Positions 51,995-60,179 of a stretch of DNA of 64,000 nt are shown piece after piece; positions within the stretch are counted from its first letter, which is position 1; each line of letters starts with the position of its first letter. The notes beneath the pieces are model-generated. The model was not told where the DNA came from, ran no database searches, and saw nothing but the letters and a program-made list of their open reading frames with translations. The stretch spans positions 102,462 through 166,461 of the forward strand of contig NZ_KB899698.1 of NCBI RefSeq assembly GCF_000378445.1, read 5' to 3'. The position numbers were made by a program, and so were the translations under genes. Source of the stretch: Deinococcus aquatilis DSM 23025. GTDB taxonomy: Bacteria; Deinococcota; Deinococci; Deinococcales; Deinococcaceae.

Positions 51995-52016
51995 ATGGTC
52001 GGGCTGGGGGTGACGC
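51995..52016 (-). promoter_or_regulatory. Shared promoter element, copy 13 (recD2)
   Basis: The first 15 bases match the consensus; the downstream end is diverged (CGACCAT). It lies 8 bp before the recD2 ATG, which has no Shine-Dalgarno. Confidence 0.55.
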
Positions 52017-52156
52017 GGGGAGGTTGCGTCAGAACGCTTACGGCGGGCGCACTGCAGGCATGACGAAACAGCCAACCAAAGCGTGCCCTCAAAGCCTCAG
52101 ATGCCGCGCAAGTCTCCCCTTCTGACGGAGGTACGGAAAGGGGAAAACGGACCAAA

Positions 52157-52417
52157 GTGCAGTTGATTGAGCAGGTGGCGGCACAGGCGAGGCTGACCAG
52201 AGCGCAGAGTAACGGTGTGGTGAACGCCCTGCTGCAGGCGGTGGTAGAGGCGTTGACACAAGAGTACACGGTGAGTTTGCCGGACTTGGGAACGTTCAGT
52301 GTGAAAGCGACGGCGGCTCGAACAGGGCGGAATCCCAGTACGGGTGAAGCAATCCAGATTCCAGCGGAGAAGAAAGTGGCGTTTAAAGTAGCCGCCACCT
52401 TAAAAACTCGTCTGTAA
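52157..52417 (+). CDS. HU-family DNA-binding protein
   Basis: An 86-aa HU core: VQLIEQVAAQARLTRAQSNG, LPDLGTFSVKATAARTGRNP, then GEAIQIPAEKKVAFKVA, with the beta-arm sequence intact. It bends DNA and organises the nucleoid. GTG 52157 is the only start in frame. Upstream the same frame stays open to 52064 and encodes a Lys/Ser/Gly-rich stretch like the N-terminal tail of deinococcal HU. An ATG at 52060 (MTKQPTK) reads into it in another frame, so the gene may be frameshifted. Confidence 0.82.
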   Translation: MQLIEQVAAQARLTRAQSNGVVNALLQAVVEALTQEYTVSLPDLGTFSVKATAARTGRNPSTGEAIQIPAEKKVAFKVAATLKTRL

Positions 52418-52623
52418 GTCCAGTTGGGGAAAGGGCGAGGATTCAAGATCCCCGCCTCTGCCCTGTCCATTCGAGGTCTCTTCCTCTGGGGAATCGAGTC
52501 AGTCTCGCTGAGAGTCAAGTGTGCCCGGGCAAATCGACTCATGCGGCCAAAAGCGTGGGTGTACACTCCCGGCATGTTTCAAATGACTTCTAGGCGTCAC
52601 CAGTTCAGCCTGGATTGCGCACA

Positions 52624-53049
52624 ATGATTTACCCGCGGAAGCTGCAGGTGTGGCTGATAGATGACAGTCCTGCTGACCGGGCCTTGGCCGAAGAAGCGTT
52701 CGTGCAGTGCCGTGCAGATTGCAATCTGACCACCTTTGCCAGTGGATTAGACACGCTGACGGCACTCCATCTCCCAGGCGTCGTTTTGCCGGATGTGATC
52801 TTGCTGGATTTACAGATGCCGGGCATGGACGGGTTCGAGGTTTTGAAAGTGCTCAAAGAGCAAGAGCTCGTCCAATACATTCCCGTGATCATGCTGACCA
52901 CCTCACAGAGTGAGCAAGATGTTCAGCAGGCTTACCAGCAGCGGGCGAGTGCCTATTTGACGAAGGCGGTGACCTTTGAGGCCTTCTTGGCACAGGTCAA
53001 GAGTTTCGTCGAATTCTGGGTCAAGGCCCAGTTGGCCACCCGCTTGTAA
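52624..53049 (+). CDS. Single-domain response regulator (Rcp1-like), 141 aa
   Basis: A receiver domain without output domain: acidic pair in VWLIDDSPADR, phospho-acceptor Asp in VILLDLQMPGMDGFEV, Thr in IMLTTSQSEQDV and Lys in AYLTKAVTFEAF. Such proteins usually pass phosphate from a phytochrome-like or hybrid histidine kinase to another partner. No kinase gene is in the window. ATG 52624 is preferred over a TTG 9 bp upstream. A D-x-S-x-AD motif and length fit the Rcp1/CheY-like group. Confidence 0.88.
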   Translation: MIYPRKLQVWLIDDSPADRALAEEAFVQCRADCNLTTFASGLDTLTALHLPGVVLPDVILLDLQMPGMDGFEVLKVLKEQELVQYIPVIMLTTSQSEQDVQQAYQQRASAYLTKAVTFEAFLAQVKSFVEFWVKAQLATRL

Positions 53050-53461
53050 ATAATCAAGCTCTGAAGGTGAAAGCTCAACCGTTCCAGTCGGATGAAACCG
53101 GCGCCAGCTGGCCCGCTGGCCTGCACTCCATCACCCAATGATCAACACCTATCGAGTTCCTTGCGCTGAGTTGTGAAGTTTGCACAGTCTTATTCTCCAG
53201 TACAGGTTCTGTGTGCCTAGAGAAAGAAGGTGCGACCCAGATCTCCCAAAGTGTCCTTAGGTCGCCTTATGCAGGCACTGTGCTTGGGAAGATGCCCAGC
53301 TTAATCGACAGTGACGACCAGTCAGAACTTCATGTCCCAAACGGAGTGAACGACTGCAAAAGAGGGCAGGGTGACCTAATCACAGGCCAGCCCTGCCCGC
53401 AAATTGCTTCAAGCCCACTTCAGGCGCGACACCTTTTAGAATTTCCCTCGTCAGTCAGCGC
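53050..53461. other. Intergenic region, 412 bp
   Basis: Only a terminator-like hairpin (53364-53398) is seen; no gene is supported. Confidence 0.4.
53364..53398 (-). terminator. Terminator of the 5'-nucleotidase gene
   Basis: GGGCAGGG pairs with CCCTGCCC across a 19-nt loop. In the minus direction the stem is followed by TCTTTTG. Confidence 0.5.
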
Positions 53462-55024
53462 TCACTTGGGTTCATTCACAATCACGATGCGGCCTTCGTT
53501 TTGCACATCAACGGTTGGAGTGGCCTTCAGATAGTTGACCAGAATATCCACGTCCAGCGTTCCTGTGTCGAGGCGTTTGGCGTCTTTGAACATGGTGAAG
53601 CCGTCGCCGCCACCTGCCGTGAAGTTGTTCATGGCGACTTTATAGACCTGGGTGTCAACCAAGGACTGCCCGTTCAGCGTCAGAGCAGTCACGCGGCTGC
53701 CCGCGGGTTTGGCGAGGTCAAAGGTGTAGCTCACCCCCTTCGAGACGTGCAGGAACTGCCCCTTGTTCTCACTCCAAGTCGCCACGCCGTGTTCCAGTGC
53801 CGCCCGGATCTGAGCGCCCGTCAAGTCTAGGACGGACAGCGAGTTGCCGAAAGGCTGCACGGTGATAGCTTCTTCAAACGTGATCGGGCCGGGGTTGATG
53901 CCAGCCCGCACACCGCCGCCGTTCACGAACGCGATGGTGGCTCCAGCACGCTGGGCGGCGGCGAGGCTGGCATCGGCGAGAACATTAGCCATCGTGCTCT
54001 CTCGCTTGCGCACGATTTCGCGGTTGCCGTTCAGTCCAGCTACAGTCTGTCCAATCACTTGGCCGCGCAAGTTGGCAATCGGCACGCTCAACGTTTCGAT
54101 CATGCGCTTGGCCGTGGGGTCTTCGGCAATGTCAGCCGTCACCGGGACCGGGTTGCCCTCCCACGCCTCAACCGCTCCGGCGTCACTGAACGTGACCTTC
54201 AGGCGGCCCAGCACTTTGCCCCACTCCCACGCGGCCACCAGCAGCGTGCGGTTGCCGTCCGGATTATTGACGATGGTGGGGTACGGCCCTTCGCTGGCGG
54301 GGAAATCCTTGTTGGTGAAGGTGCCCAGCAGCGTGTGGCTGTGCCCGCCCACGATCAAGTCGATGCCAGGCACGCTGCGGGCCACCTCCTGCTCCAGTGT
54401 GTAGCCGAGGTGAGAAACCAAGATGATCTTGTTGATGCCCTGCCCCTGCAACGCCGTGACGCTACTCTTGAGGCTGTCCATCAGTTCCAGCATCTTGACG
54501 TTCGCTCCGGGACTGCTAATCAGGGGGAGGTCGGGCGTGACGGCGCCCACCACACCAATTTTCTCTCCACCAACGGCCAGCACGGCGTACGGTTTGACCA
54601 GATCCTTGAGCAGCGGCTCAGCACTGATATCGATGTTGGCGGCCAGGAGTGGAAAGCTCGCCTTCTGGGCAAATTTGGCCAGCGCTTCCGGGCCATTATC
54701 GAACTCATGGTTTCCCACGGCCATCGCCTTGTACCCCATTAGGTTCATGAACAAGACGTCCGCGAGTCCCTGATACACGTTGTAGAACAACGTGCCCTGA
54801 AAGGTGTCGCCGCCCGACAACACCAGGGGATTGGGGTCCTGGGCGCTGAATTGCTTGACCAAGGTGGCTTGCCGGGCATAGCCGCCGTAGGTCGTTTGCC
54901 CGATGGTAGTGGGTTCCAGCCGGCCATGCAGGTCGTCGGTGTGCAGCACTGTGAGGGTCAAGGGCGCAGCTGAGGCCGTCACTAACAAGCTGGCTGTCAG
55001 GAAGAACAAACGAGTGAGGGTCAT
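53462..55024 (-). CDS. Secreted 5'-nucleotidase / UshA-type metallophosphoesterase
   Basis: A 520-aa exported enzyme. The signal peptide is MTLTRLFFLTASLLVTASA, then a metallophosphatase domain with LTVLHTDDLHGRLEP, VGNHEFDNGP, ILVSHLGY and VGGHSHT, followed by the C-terminal nucleotidase domain (FVNGGGVRAGI, VAMNNFTAGGGDGF). These enzymes release nucleosides from extracellular nucleotides, which could recycle DNA breakdown products. ATG 55024 begins the signal peptide; TAAACT eight bases before it could be the -10 box of a leaderless start. Confidence 0.9.
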   Translation of the reverse strand: MTLTRLFFLTASLLVTASAAPLTLTVLHTDDLHGRLEPTTIGQTTYGGYARQATLVKQFSAQDPNPLVLSGGDTFQGTLFYNVYQGLADVLFMNLMGYKAMAVGNHEFDNGPEALAKFAQKASFPLLAANIDISAEPLLKDLVKPYAVLAVGGEKIGVVGAVTPDLPLISSPGANVKMLELMDSLKSSVTALQGQGINKIILVSHLGYTLEQEVARSVPGIDLIVGGHSHTLLGTFTNKDFPASEGPYPTIVNNPDGNRTLLVAAWEWGKVLGRLKVTFSDAGAVEAWEGNPVPVTADIAEDPTAKRMIETLSVPIANLRGQVIGQTVAGLNGNREIVRKRESTMANVLADASLAAAQRAGATIAFVNGGGVRAGINPGPITFEEAITVQPFGNSLSVLDLTGAQIRAALEHGVATWSENKGQFLHVSKGVSYTFDLAKPAGSRVTALTLNGQSLVDTQVYKVAMNNFTAGGGDGFTMFKDAKRLDTGTLDVDILVNYLKATPTVDVQNEGRIVIVNEPK

Positions 55025-55124
55025 AGGCCACAGTTTAACCTGTGCGATGTCAACTAGAGATCTGTCCGTCCGGTGTACCAAAATCCGTTCTCGCGACGGG
55101 TATGCCGCAGCGTGCATGAAGAAA

Positions 55125-55145
55125 GGGCGTCCCCAATGGACGCCC
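55125..55145 (-). terminator. Orphan terminator hairpin
   Basis: The 8-bp stem has a 5-nt loop and a TTTCTT run in the minus direction. There is no recognised gene directly upstream. Confidence 0.5.
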
Positions 55146-55583
55146 CTGAATGAAAACGAGCCCCTGTTGAGCAAGGCCCACTGCCCAATCTACCCCCTAC
55201 GGATGTCATCTGCGTTCTGCTCTGGACTTGCCGGGTTGAGGCGGCAACCTTTCCTGCAGTCCGTATCCAATTCGCCAAGGTCCGGCCCCGTTCCCTGAGG
55301 GTGGTCACCACCTGAGGCAAGACCACCCGCGTTGCGTTGAGGGCACCGGCGGCCACATACCCATACCCTGAATGGATCACAACTCTCGACACCAAGAAAT
55401 CGTGAGAAACTCAGACGGTGCGGCTCAGGATGAGAATAACTCTGGACATGCCTAGGGTTATCCACTGGGAAGGATGAGGGAATTCAGGAAAACACCGCGC
55501 TTGAACGAGGATTGAACAGTTTCAGCACGCACTGTCACCTTCCGTAGCCTCCTAGAGTTCCTGCCACTGGGGACAACAAGAAA

Positions 55584-55604
55584 GGGGGCCCATCATGGAC
55601 CCCC
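55584..55604 (-). terminator. Terminator of the DUF2171 gene
   Basis: A GGGGG/CCCCC-based stem with one mismatch is followed by TTTCTTG in the minus direction, 13 bp past the stop at 55617. Confidence 0.55.
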
Positions 55605-55616
55605 GGTCAATCCTCG

Positions 55617-55862
55617 TTATTGCCGGTGCTCTGGATGCGGATCCTCACTCAGCCACTGCTGCTGCACTTGGTCATGCTTGAGGTTGAGATGGACATGCTC
55701 GTCTACATGATCCACGGCGCTCAGTGGCAGCCAGTGATGCTGGCCCGCATCGTCTTTGGTGAGTTTGAGATAGTCGCCGTCCAAGTGATCCACCTGGCCG
55801 TGGGTGTGGCCCTCTGCGCAAATCACGGGCATGTGTTCTTTGATCTGGGATTGCATCGTCAT
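55617..55862 (-). CDS. DUF2171 (PRC-barrel-like) protein, 81 aa
   Basis: The sequence MQSQIKEHMPVICAEGHTHG, then VDHLDGDYLKLTKDDAG and HHWLPLSAVDHVDEHVHL, fits small DUF2171 proteins, which have a PRC-barrel-like beta fold and often respond to stress. It is His-rich and may bind metal. It diverges from the metal-resistance operon. Confidence 0.72.
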   Translation of the reverse strand: MTMQSQIKEHMPVICAEGHTHGQVDHLDGDYLKLTKDDAGQHHWLPLSAVDHVDEHVHLNLKHDQVQQQWLSEDPHPEHRQ

Positions 55863-55954
55863 GTTTTGCCTCCTGAGAGTTCAGCCTAGAAGCCCATGGA
55901 CCATCCTCCGTGAACAGAAGCACAATTCATCTTCATCTCTGAATGGACTTTCAT

Positions 55955-55970
55955 ATGAGTAAGTACTCAT
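55955..55970 (+). promoter_or_regulatory. ArsR/SmtB-type operator within the P-type ATPase promoter
   Basis: ATGAGTA-AG-TACTCAT has perfect 7-bp arms. It fills the 17-bp spacer between a -35-like TTTCAT and a -10 box TATACT (55973-55978), which lies 5 bp before the ATG at 55984. A repressor bound here would block RNA polymerase; the ArsR protein at the end of the operon is the obvious candidate. Confidence 0.65.
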
Positions 55971-55983
55971 GTATACTTTTCCT

Positions 55984-58257
55984 ATGACTGCCTCGCCTCC
56001 CCACACCGACGACCTGCCCTTGACCTACTTTGTCGACGGCATGGACTGCGCTTCCTGCGTCCAGAAGGTCGAGCGCATGATCGCCACCCTGCCGGGAACG
56101 GCAGAGGTCAAAACCAGCTTCAGCAAGCAGACCCTCACGTTGGCGCTGGACGAAACCCAGACCCCCCGGGCCACCATTGAGCGCAACCTGAAGTTGCTGG
56201 GCTACACGCCCTCACTGATTCCTGCCCCCTCGCCCGCTGTCCCCGGAGCCGTCACCCCATCCAGAGCTGCCCCTGACCATGATCACTCGGCACCGGGCCA
56301 CGACCACGATCATGATGCGCCCGGCCATACCCATGAGCCCGTGCCAGCAGGCACCCCGTGGTACCGCACCGGACAGGGCAAGCTGGTCGTTACCTCTGGC
56401 CTGCTGCTCGCCCTGGCCTGGCTGTTCGGGTTTATTGAACCTCAGTGGTCGGTCTACGGGTACGTGGCTGCCACCCTGCTGGGCGTCTGGCCGCTGGCTC
56501 GGAAAGCCTATGCGAGCGCGAGGCTGGGCGACCCTTTTAGCATCAACACTCTGGTTAGCATCGCGGCCATCGGTGCAGTCCTGATCGGGGAAGCAGCCGA
56601 AGGCGCCGTCGTCGTGTTCTTCTTCGCCATCGGTGAGTTGCTCGAAGGCGTGGCGGCAGGTCGGGCCCGCGCTGGCATTCAGGCCCTCGCCGCTTTGGCT
56701 CCCAAAACGGCCCTGCTGCTCGAAGGCACCCAGACCCGCGAAGTGCCCGCCGACGCCCTGCAGGTGGGCCAGACGGTTCAAGTCAATCCCGGTGCCCGCC
56801 TGCCTGCTGACGGCACCATCCTGACCGGCACCTCTAACCTGGATGACAGCCCGGTCACTGGGGAGAGCGTCCCCGTCGTGAAGACAGTAGGTGACTCCGT
56901 CTTTGCTGGCAGCATCAATACCGATGGAGTGCTGACCGTGCGCGTGGACAAGGGCGCGAGCGACAACACCATCGCCCGCATCATCCATCTGGTGGAGGAA
57001 GCCGAGGGCAGCAAGGCGCCCACCGCCCGCTTTATTGACCGCTTCAGCCGTTACTACACGCCAGGCGTCGTCGCGGTCGCTGCCCTGGTCGCGGTCGTGC
57101 CACCCCTCCTCTTCGGTGCCGAATGGTACCCCTGGATCTACAAGGGCATCAGCCTGCTGCTGATCGGCTGTCCCTGTGCCCTGGTGCTCAGTGTGCCTGC
57201 CTCCATCACCAGCGGCATCAGCGCTGGGGCGCGCCGTGGTCTGCTGATCAAGGGCGGCGCGGCTCTGGAAAGCATCGGCAACGTGAAAACCGTAGCGTTT
57301 GATAAGACGGGCACCCTCACTGCCGGCAAGCCCCGGGTCACGGGGATCGTACCGCTCCAAGGCTCCGAAATGGACGTCTTGCAACTCGCGGCCAGCGTGG
57401 AGTCAGGCAGCAGCCACCCCCTCGCCAAAGCCATCCTGAATGAGGCCAAGACGCGCGGCATCACGCCTCTTTCCATCACGGACGCGCAGGCGCTGCCGGG
57501 CAAGGCCGTGACCGCCACGGTGAACGGCCAGACCGTCCACGTCAGTTCACCGCGTTACGCCCAAACGCTGGTGACGCTCGACGAGACGCTCCAAGCCCAG
57601 ATTGCCGCGCTAGAAAACGAGGGCCGAACCGTCGTGGTGCTGCACGACACCCGCGCCTTGGGCCTGATCGCCATTCGGGATGAGCCTCGCCCCGATGCCA
57701 GAGCCGCCCTGGCCCAGCTTCAACGCTTGGGCGTCAACACCCTGATGCTGACCGGCGACAACGCCCGCACCGGGCAGGCCATTGGCCGTGACCTCGGACT
57801 CGACGTGCAAGCCGACCTGCTGCCCGAAGACAAGCTGAAGATCATCGCCGGCCTCAAAGCTCAGGGGGGCATTGCCATGGTCGGTGACGGCATCAATGAT
57901 GCCCCTGCCCTGGCGCAGAGCGACGTGGGCATCGCGATGGGGGGCGGTACCGATGTGGCGCTGGAGACTGCTGACGCCGCTCTGCTGCGTGAACGCGTGA
58001 TGGGCGTGGCTGATCTGGTCGCCCTTTCCCGCGCCACGATGGGCAACATCAAGGCCAACATTGCCTTCGCTCTGGGACTGAAAGCCATCTTCCTCGTCAC
58101 CACCTTGCTGGGGTACACCGACCTGTGGATGGCGATTCTGGCGGATACGGGGGCCACTGTCTTGGTGACTGCGAATGCCCTGAGGCTGTTGCGCTGGAAA
58201 GGAACCCCGGAAGGCCAGGCCGCGCCACCCGCCGTGGCTGCCCCTCTCCGCGCATGA
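55984..58257 (+). CDS. Zn/Cd/Pb-exporting P1B-type ATPase
   Basis: A 757-aa heavy-metal ATPase: N-terminal HMA domain with GMDCASC, a His/Asp-rich linker, membrane CPC motif (GCPCALVLSVP), phosphorylation site DKTGTLT, SSHPLAKAI and MVGDGINDAPAL, then a last helix with DTGATVLVTANALRLL as in the Zn/Cd/Pb P1B-2 group. It pumps divalent metal out of the cytoplasm. ATG 55984 is chosen because ATG 55969 lies inside the operator; a -10 box right before it predicts a leaderless mRNA. First gene of the operon. Confidence 0.92.
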   Translation: MTASPPHTDDLPLTYFVDGMDCASCVQKVERMIATLPGTAEVKTSFSKQTLTLALDETQTPRATIERNLKLLGYTPSLIPAPSPAVPGAVTPSRAAPDHDHSAPGHDHDHDAPGHTHEPVPAGTPWYRTGQGKLVVTSGLLLALAWLFGFIEPQWSVYGYVAATLLGVWPLARKAYASARLGDPFSINTLVSIAAIGAVLIGEAAEGAVVVFFFAIGELLEGVAAGRARAGIQALAALAPKTALLLEGTQTREVPADALQVGQTVQVNPGARLPADGTILTGTSNLDDSPVTGESVPVVKTVGDSVFAGSINTDGVLTVRVDKGASDNTIARIIHLVEEAEGSKAPTARFIDRFSRYYTPGVVAVAALVAVVPPLLFGAEWYPWIYKGISLLLIGCPCALVLSVPASITSGISAGARRGLLIKGGAALESIGNVKTVAFDKTGTLTAGKPRVTGIVPLQGSEMDVLQLAASVESGSSHPLAKAILNEAKTRGITPLSITDAQALPGKAVTATVNGQTVHVSSPRYAQTLVTLDETLQAQIAALENEGRTVVVLHDTRALGLIAIRDEPRPDARAALAQLQRLGVNTLMLTGDNARTGQAIGRDLGLDVQADLLPEDKLKIIAGLKAQGGIAMVGDGINDAPALAQSDVGIAMGGGTDVALETADAALLRERVMGVADLVALSRATMGNIKANIAFALGLKAIFLVTTLLGYTDLWMAILADTGATVLVTANALRLLRWKGTPEGQAAPPAVAAPLRA

Positions 58258-58520
58258 CCGCTGTCCCTGAACTGCTGGTATACACCGTGCCCAACTGCGC
58301 GGATTGCGAAGCGATGAAGCGGCTCTTGGCCCAGCAGGGAGCAGCCTTTATAGAACGAAATCTCCGCACCGATCCGACGGCCCTTCCTGAATTACAGCGC
58401 CGCTTCGATTTGAGAATTGCCCCAGTGACCGTCATTGATGGTCAAGTACTGTTCGGACCGTTTGAGCAGCAACGGCCTCAAGTGCTCGCGGCCTTGGCAC
58501 GGCGGACGGCGAGTCCGTGA
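58254..58520 (+). CDS. Glutaredoxin-like thiol protein, 88 aa
   Basis: A thioredoxin-fold protein with active site VPNCADCEAMKRLL and a cis-Pro at RIAPVTVIDG. The CADC centre suits thiol-disulphide exchange. It may help keep metal-binding cysteines reduced. It overlaps the ATPase stop by ATGA. Confidence 0.8.
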   Translation: MTAVPELLVYTVPNCADCEAMKRLLAQQGAAFIERNLRTDPTALPELQRRFDLRIAPVTVIDGQVLFGPFEQQRPQVLAALARRTASP

Positions 58521-59080
58521 GCGGCACGTCACCACGGAAAATTTCGTCCAGAGATGTACATCTCTGGCCTGTCGTGGCCTGCATGGTGGCCCTACTAAGC
58601 TTAGAGGCCGGGCTGAAGTACTGGGCAGTTCAAACGCTCTCTCCAGGGGCTGACCGTGTGGTTCTGCCGGGTCTGCTGCATCTGGGGTTTACCTTGAACA
58701 CTGGCATGGCCTGGGGACTCCTGGGCAGCTTGACCCTGCCTTTGGCCTTGTTGCGAGTGGCCGTGGGGACGGGCCTGCTGTGGGGCCTGCTCAAACGCCG
58801 GGTGACCCGTCAGCTGTGGTGGCCGCTCTCGTTCATTGCGACCGGTGCGCTGGGCAATGGTTTAGATGGCCTCCTGCGGGGAGCGGTGGTGGATTACCTC
58901 ACCTCACCGCTGCTGGATGTGGGTTCTCGCGTCTTGACAGGCCGTCCTTTTCCGATTTTCAACCTGTCCGACGTGTTGGTATGTGCTGGAGTCTTTTGGT
59001 TGGCGGTGCAGACGCTCTGGCAGGATCGGAAAGCCGGACATCTGGCCTCTGCCCGCCGTGATATTTCCAAGGAGTCATGA
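58517..59080 (+). CDS. lspA: Signal peptidase II (LspA)
   Basis: A 187-aa membrane aspartyl protease with four transmembrane helices and catalytic motifs TLNTGMAWG, LGNGLDGLLRGAVVDYL and FNLSDVLVCAG. It removes lipoprotein signal peptides. Metal operons of the pbr type also carry an lspA-like gene next to the P-type ATPase, and the lipoprotein encoded next is a plausible client. GTG 58517 overlaps the upstream stop by GTGA. Confidence 0.9.
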   Translation: MSGTSPRKISSRDVHLWPVVACMVALLSLEAGLKYWAVQTLSPGADRVVLPGLLHLGFTLNTGMAWGLLGSLTLPLALLRVAVGTGLLWGLLKRRVTRQLWWPLSFIATGALGNGLDGLLRGAVVDYLTSPLLDVGSRVLTGRPFPIFNLSDVLVCAGVFWLAVQTLWQDRKAGHLASARRDISKES

Positions 59081-59580
59081 TGAAAAAACGTTGGATGGTT
59101 GTTCTGTTGCCCCTGGTGCTGGCTGCGTGTTCCCAGGGCGAGAAAGAGATTGAAGGCGTGAAGTCGTTTGAGAACAAAGGGGAACATCAAGAGGGGCAGC
59201 TCAAATATGCCCAGACCCCACCCACTGGAGGCACCCACAATCCCGCCTGGCAAAACTGCGGGGTCTACGACCGGGCACTCTACAACGAGTATGCCGTCCA
59301 CAGCTTGGAGCACGGCGCTGTCTGGATCACCTACCAATCCAGTCTCGCTGGCGATCAGGTCGCACAGCTCAAGCAGTTGGCCGATGGCCGCACACATACG
59401 CTGGTGTCGCCACACGAAAGTCAGCAGTCGCCGGTTGTGGTCACTGCGTGGAATAAACAACTAGCACTCAACGATGCTTCTGACCCCCGGATCAAGACCT
59501 TTCTCGCGAAATATGAACAAGGTGGGGACGCCCCAGAGATCGGAGCCTCGTGCAGCGGCGCGTACAACGGTACAGTCTAG
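59077..59580 (+). CDS. DUF3105 lipoprotein
   Basis: Lipobox LAAC in MKKRWMVVLLPLVLAACS is followed by a DUF3105 domain: PPTGGTHNPAWQNCGVYD, YNEYAVHSLEHGAVWITYQ and HTLVSPHE, with His and Cys positions that suggest metal binding. It may bind copper or other metals in the cell envelope. It overlaps lspA by ATGA. Confidence 0.85.
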   Translation: MMKKRWMVVLLPLVLAACSQGEKEIEGVKSFENKGEHQEGQLKYAQTPPTGGTHNPAWQNCGVYDRALYNEYAVHSLEHGAVWITYQSSLAGDQVAQLKQLADGRTHTLVSPHESQQSPVVVTAWNKQLALNDASDPRIKTFLAKYEQGGDAPEIGASCSGAYNGTV

Positions 59581-60179
59581 TCTCGTACGCTGTGCTCTCA
59601 GGTCTCGTGCTGGTGGCTGCCGCTGCCGCAACCTGGCCGAAGTGGCCCAGTTCAACCAGCCCAGACGTGCAATTTGCTCGGGATATGAGTGCCCACCATA
59701 CCCAGGCCGTGACCATGAGCGTGACCCTCCTCAAGCGGGCGGCGGATCCAGCGGTGAAATTGCTGGCCCAGGATGTCGCTTTGACCCAGCAAGCCCAAAT
59801 TGGGCAAATGAGCGGTTGGCTGATGGCTTGGGGACAGCCGCTCTCTGGGTCAGAGGCGCCAATGGCCGGTATGAACCCGAAAGAGATGGGATTGGCCAGT
59901 CCAGATGAGGTGCGGCAGCTGAACAGCGTGCCTGTGGCCCTTGCTGAACGTCAGTACTTGACTCTGATGCGTCAGCACCACCAGGGAGGGGTGGCGATGG
60001 CCCAATCTGCTCTCAACCGCGTAAAACGGCCTGAAGTTCGGGCCTTTGCTGAGCGAACAGTGGTGGCTCAGACCAGCGAGTTGCGGGCCATTGACGCCCT
60101 GTTGGCCCAGCGGGGTGAGCGGCCCACTGTCCCCTTGCCTGCCGACCCTGCTCCGATGGACCAGATGAACCATGACTGA
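59550..60179 (+). CDS. DUF305 membrane-anchored protein
   Basis: An N-terminal membrane anchor is followed by two DUF305 helical pairs: FARDMSAHHTQAVTMSVTL and LMRQHHQGGVAMAQ, with ferritin-like His and Met ligands, and a Met-rich linker (APMAGMNPKEMG). Members are linked to copper or other metal handling. GTG 59550 gives a 31-bp overlap with the DUF3105 gene. Confidence 0.85.
   Translation: MQRRVQRYSLVSYAVLSGLVLVAAAAATWPKWPSSTSPDVQFARDMSAHHTQAVTMSVTLLKRAADPAVKLLAQDVALTQQAQIGQMSGWLMAWGQPLSGSEAPMAGMNPKEMGLASPDEVRQLNSVPVALAERQYLTLMRQHHQGGVAMAQSALNRVKRPEVRAFAERTVVAQTSELRAIDALLAQRGERPTVPLPADPAPMDQMNHD

Larger units (their letters stand above)
55025..55616. other. Intergenic region, 592 bp
   Basis: No convincing gene. 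A perfect 8-bp-stem hairpin at 55125-55145 (GGGCGTCC/GGACGCCC) followed by TTTCTT in the minus direction looks like a terminator for an unidentified minus-strand transcript from 55150-55450. A short RNA or lost gene is possible. Confidence 0.4.

Noticed and set aside
53211..53534. Plus-strand frame of 107 codons
   Set aside because: It overlaps the end of the 5'-nucleotidase gene and its terminator hairpin and has no protein-like features.
55054..55395. Minus-strand frame of 113 codons upstream of the 5'-nucleotidase
   Set aside because: It runs through a terminator hairpin at 55125-55145, and its composition changes along its length.
56212..57384. Minus-strand frame of 390 codons
   Set aside because: Antisense to the P-type ATPase, which has complete catalytic motifs.
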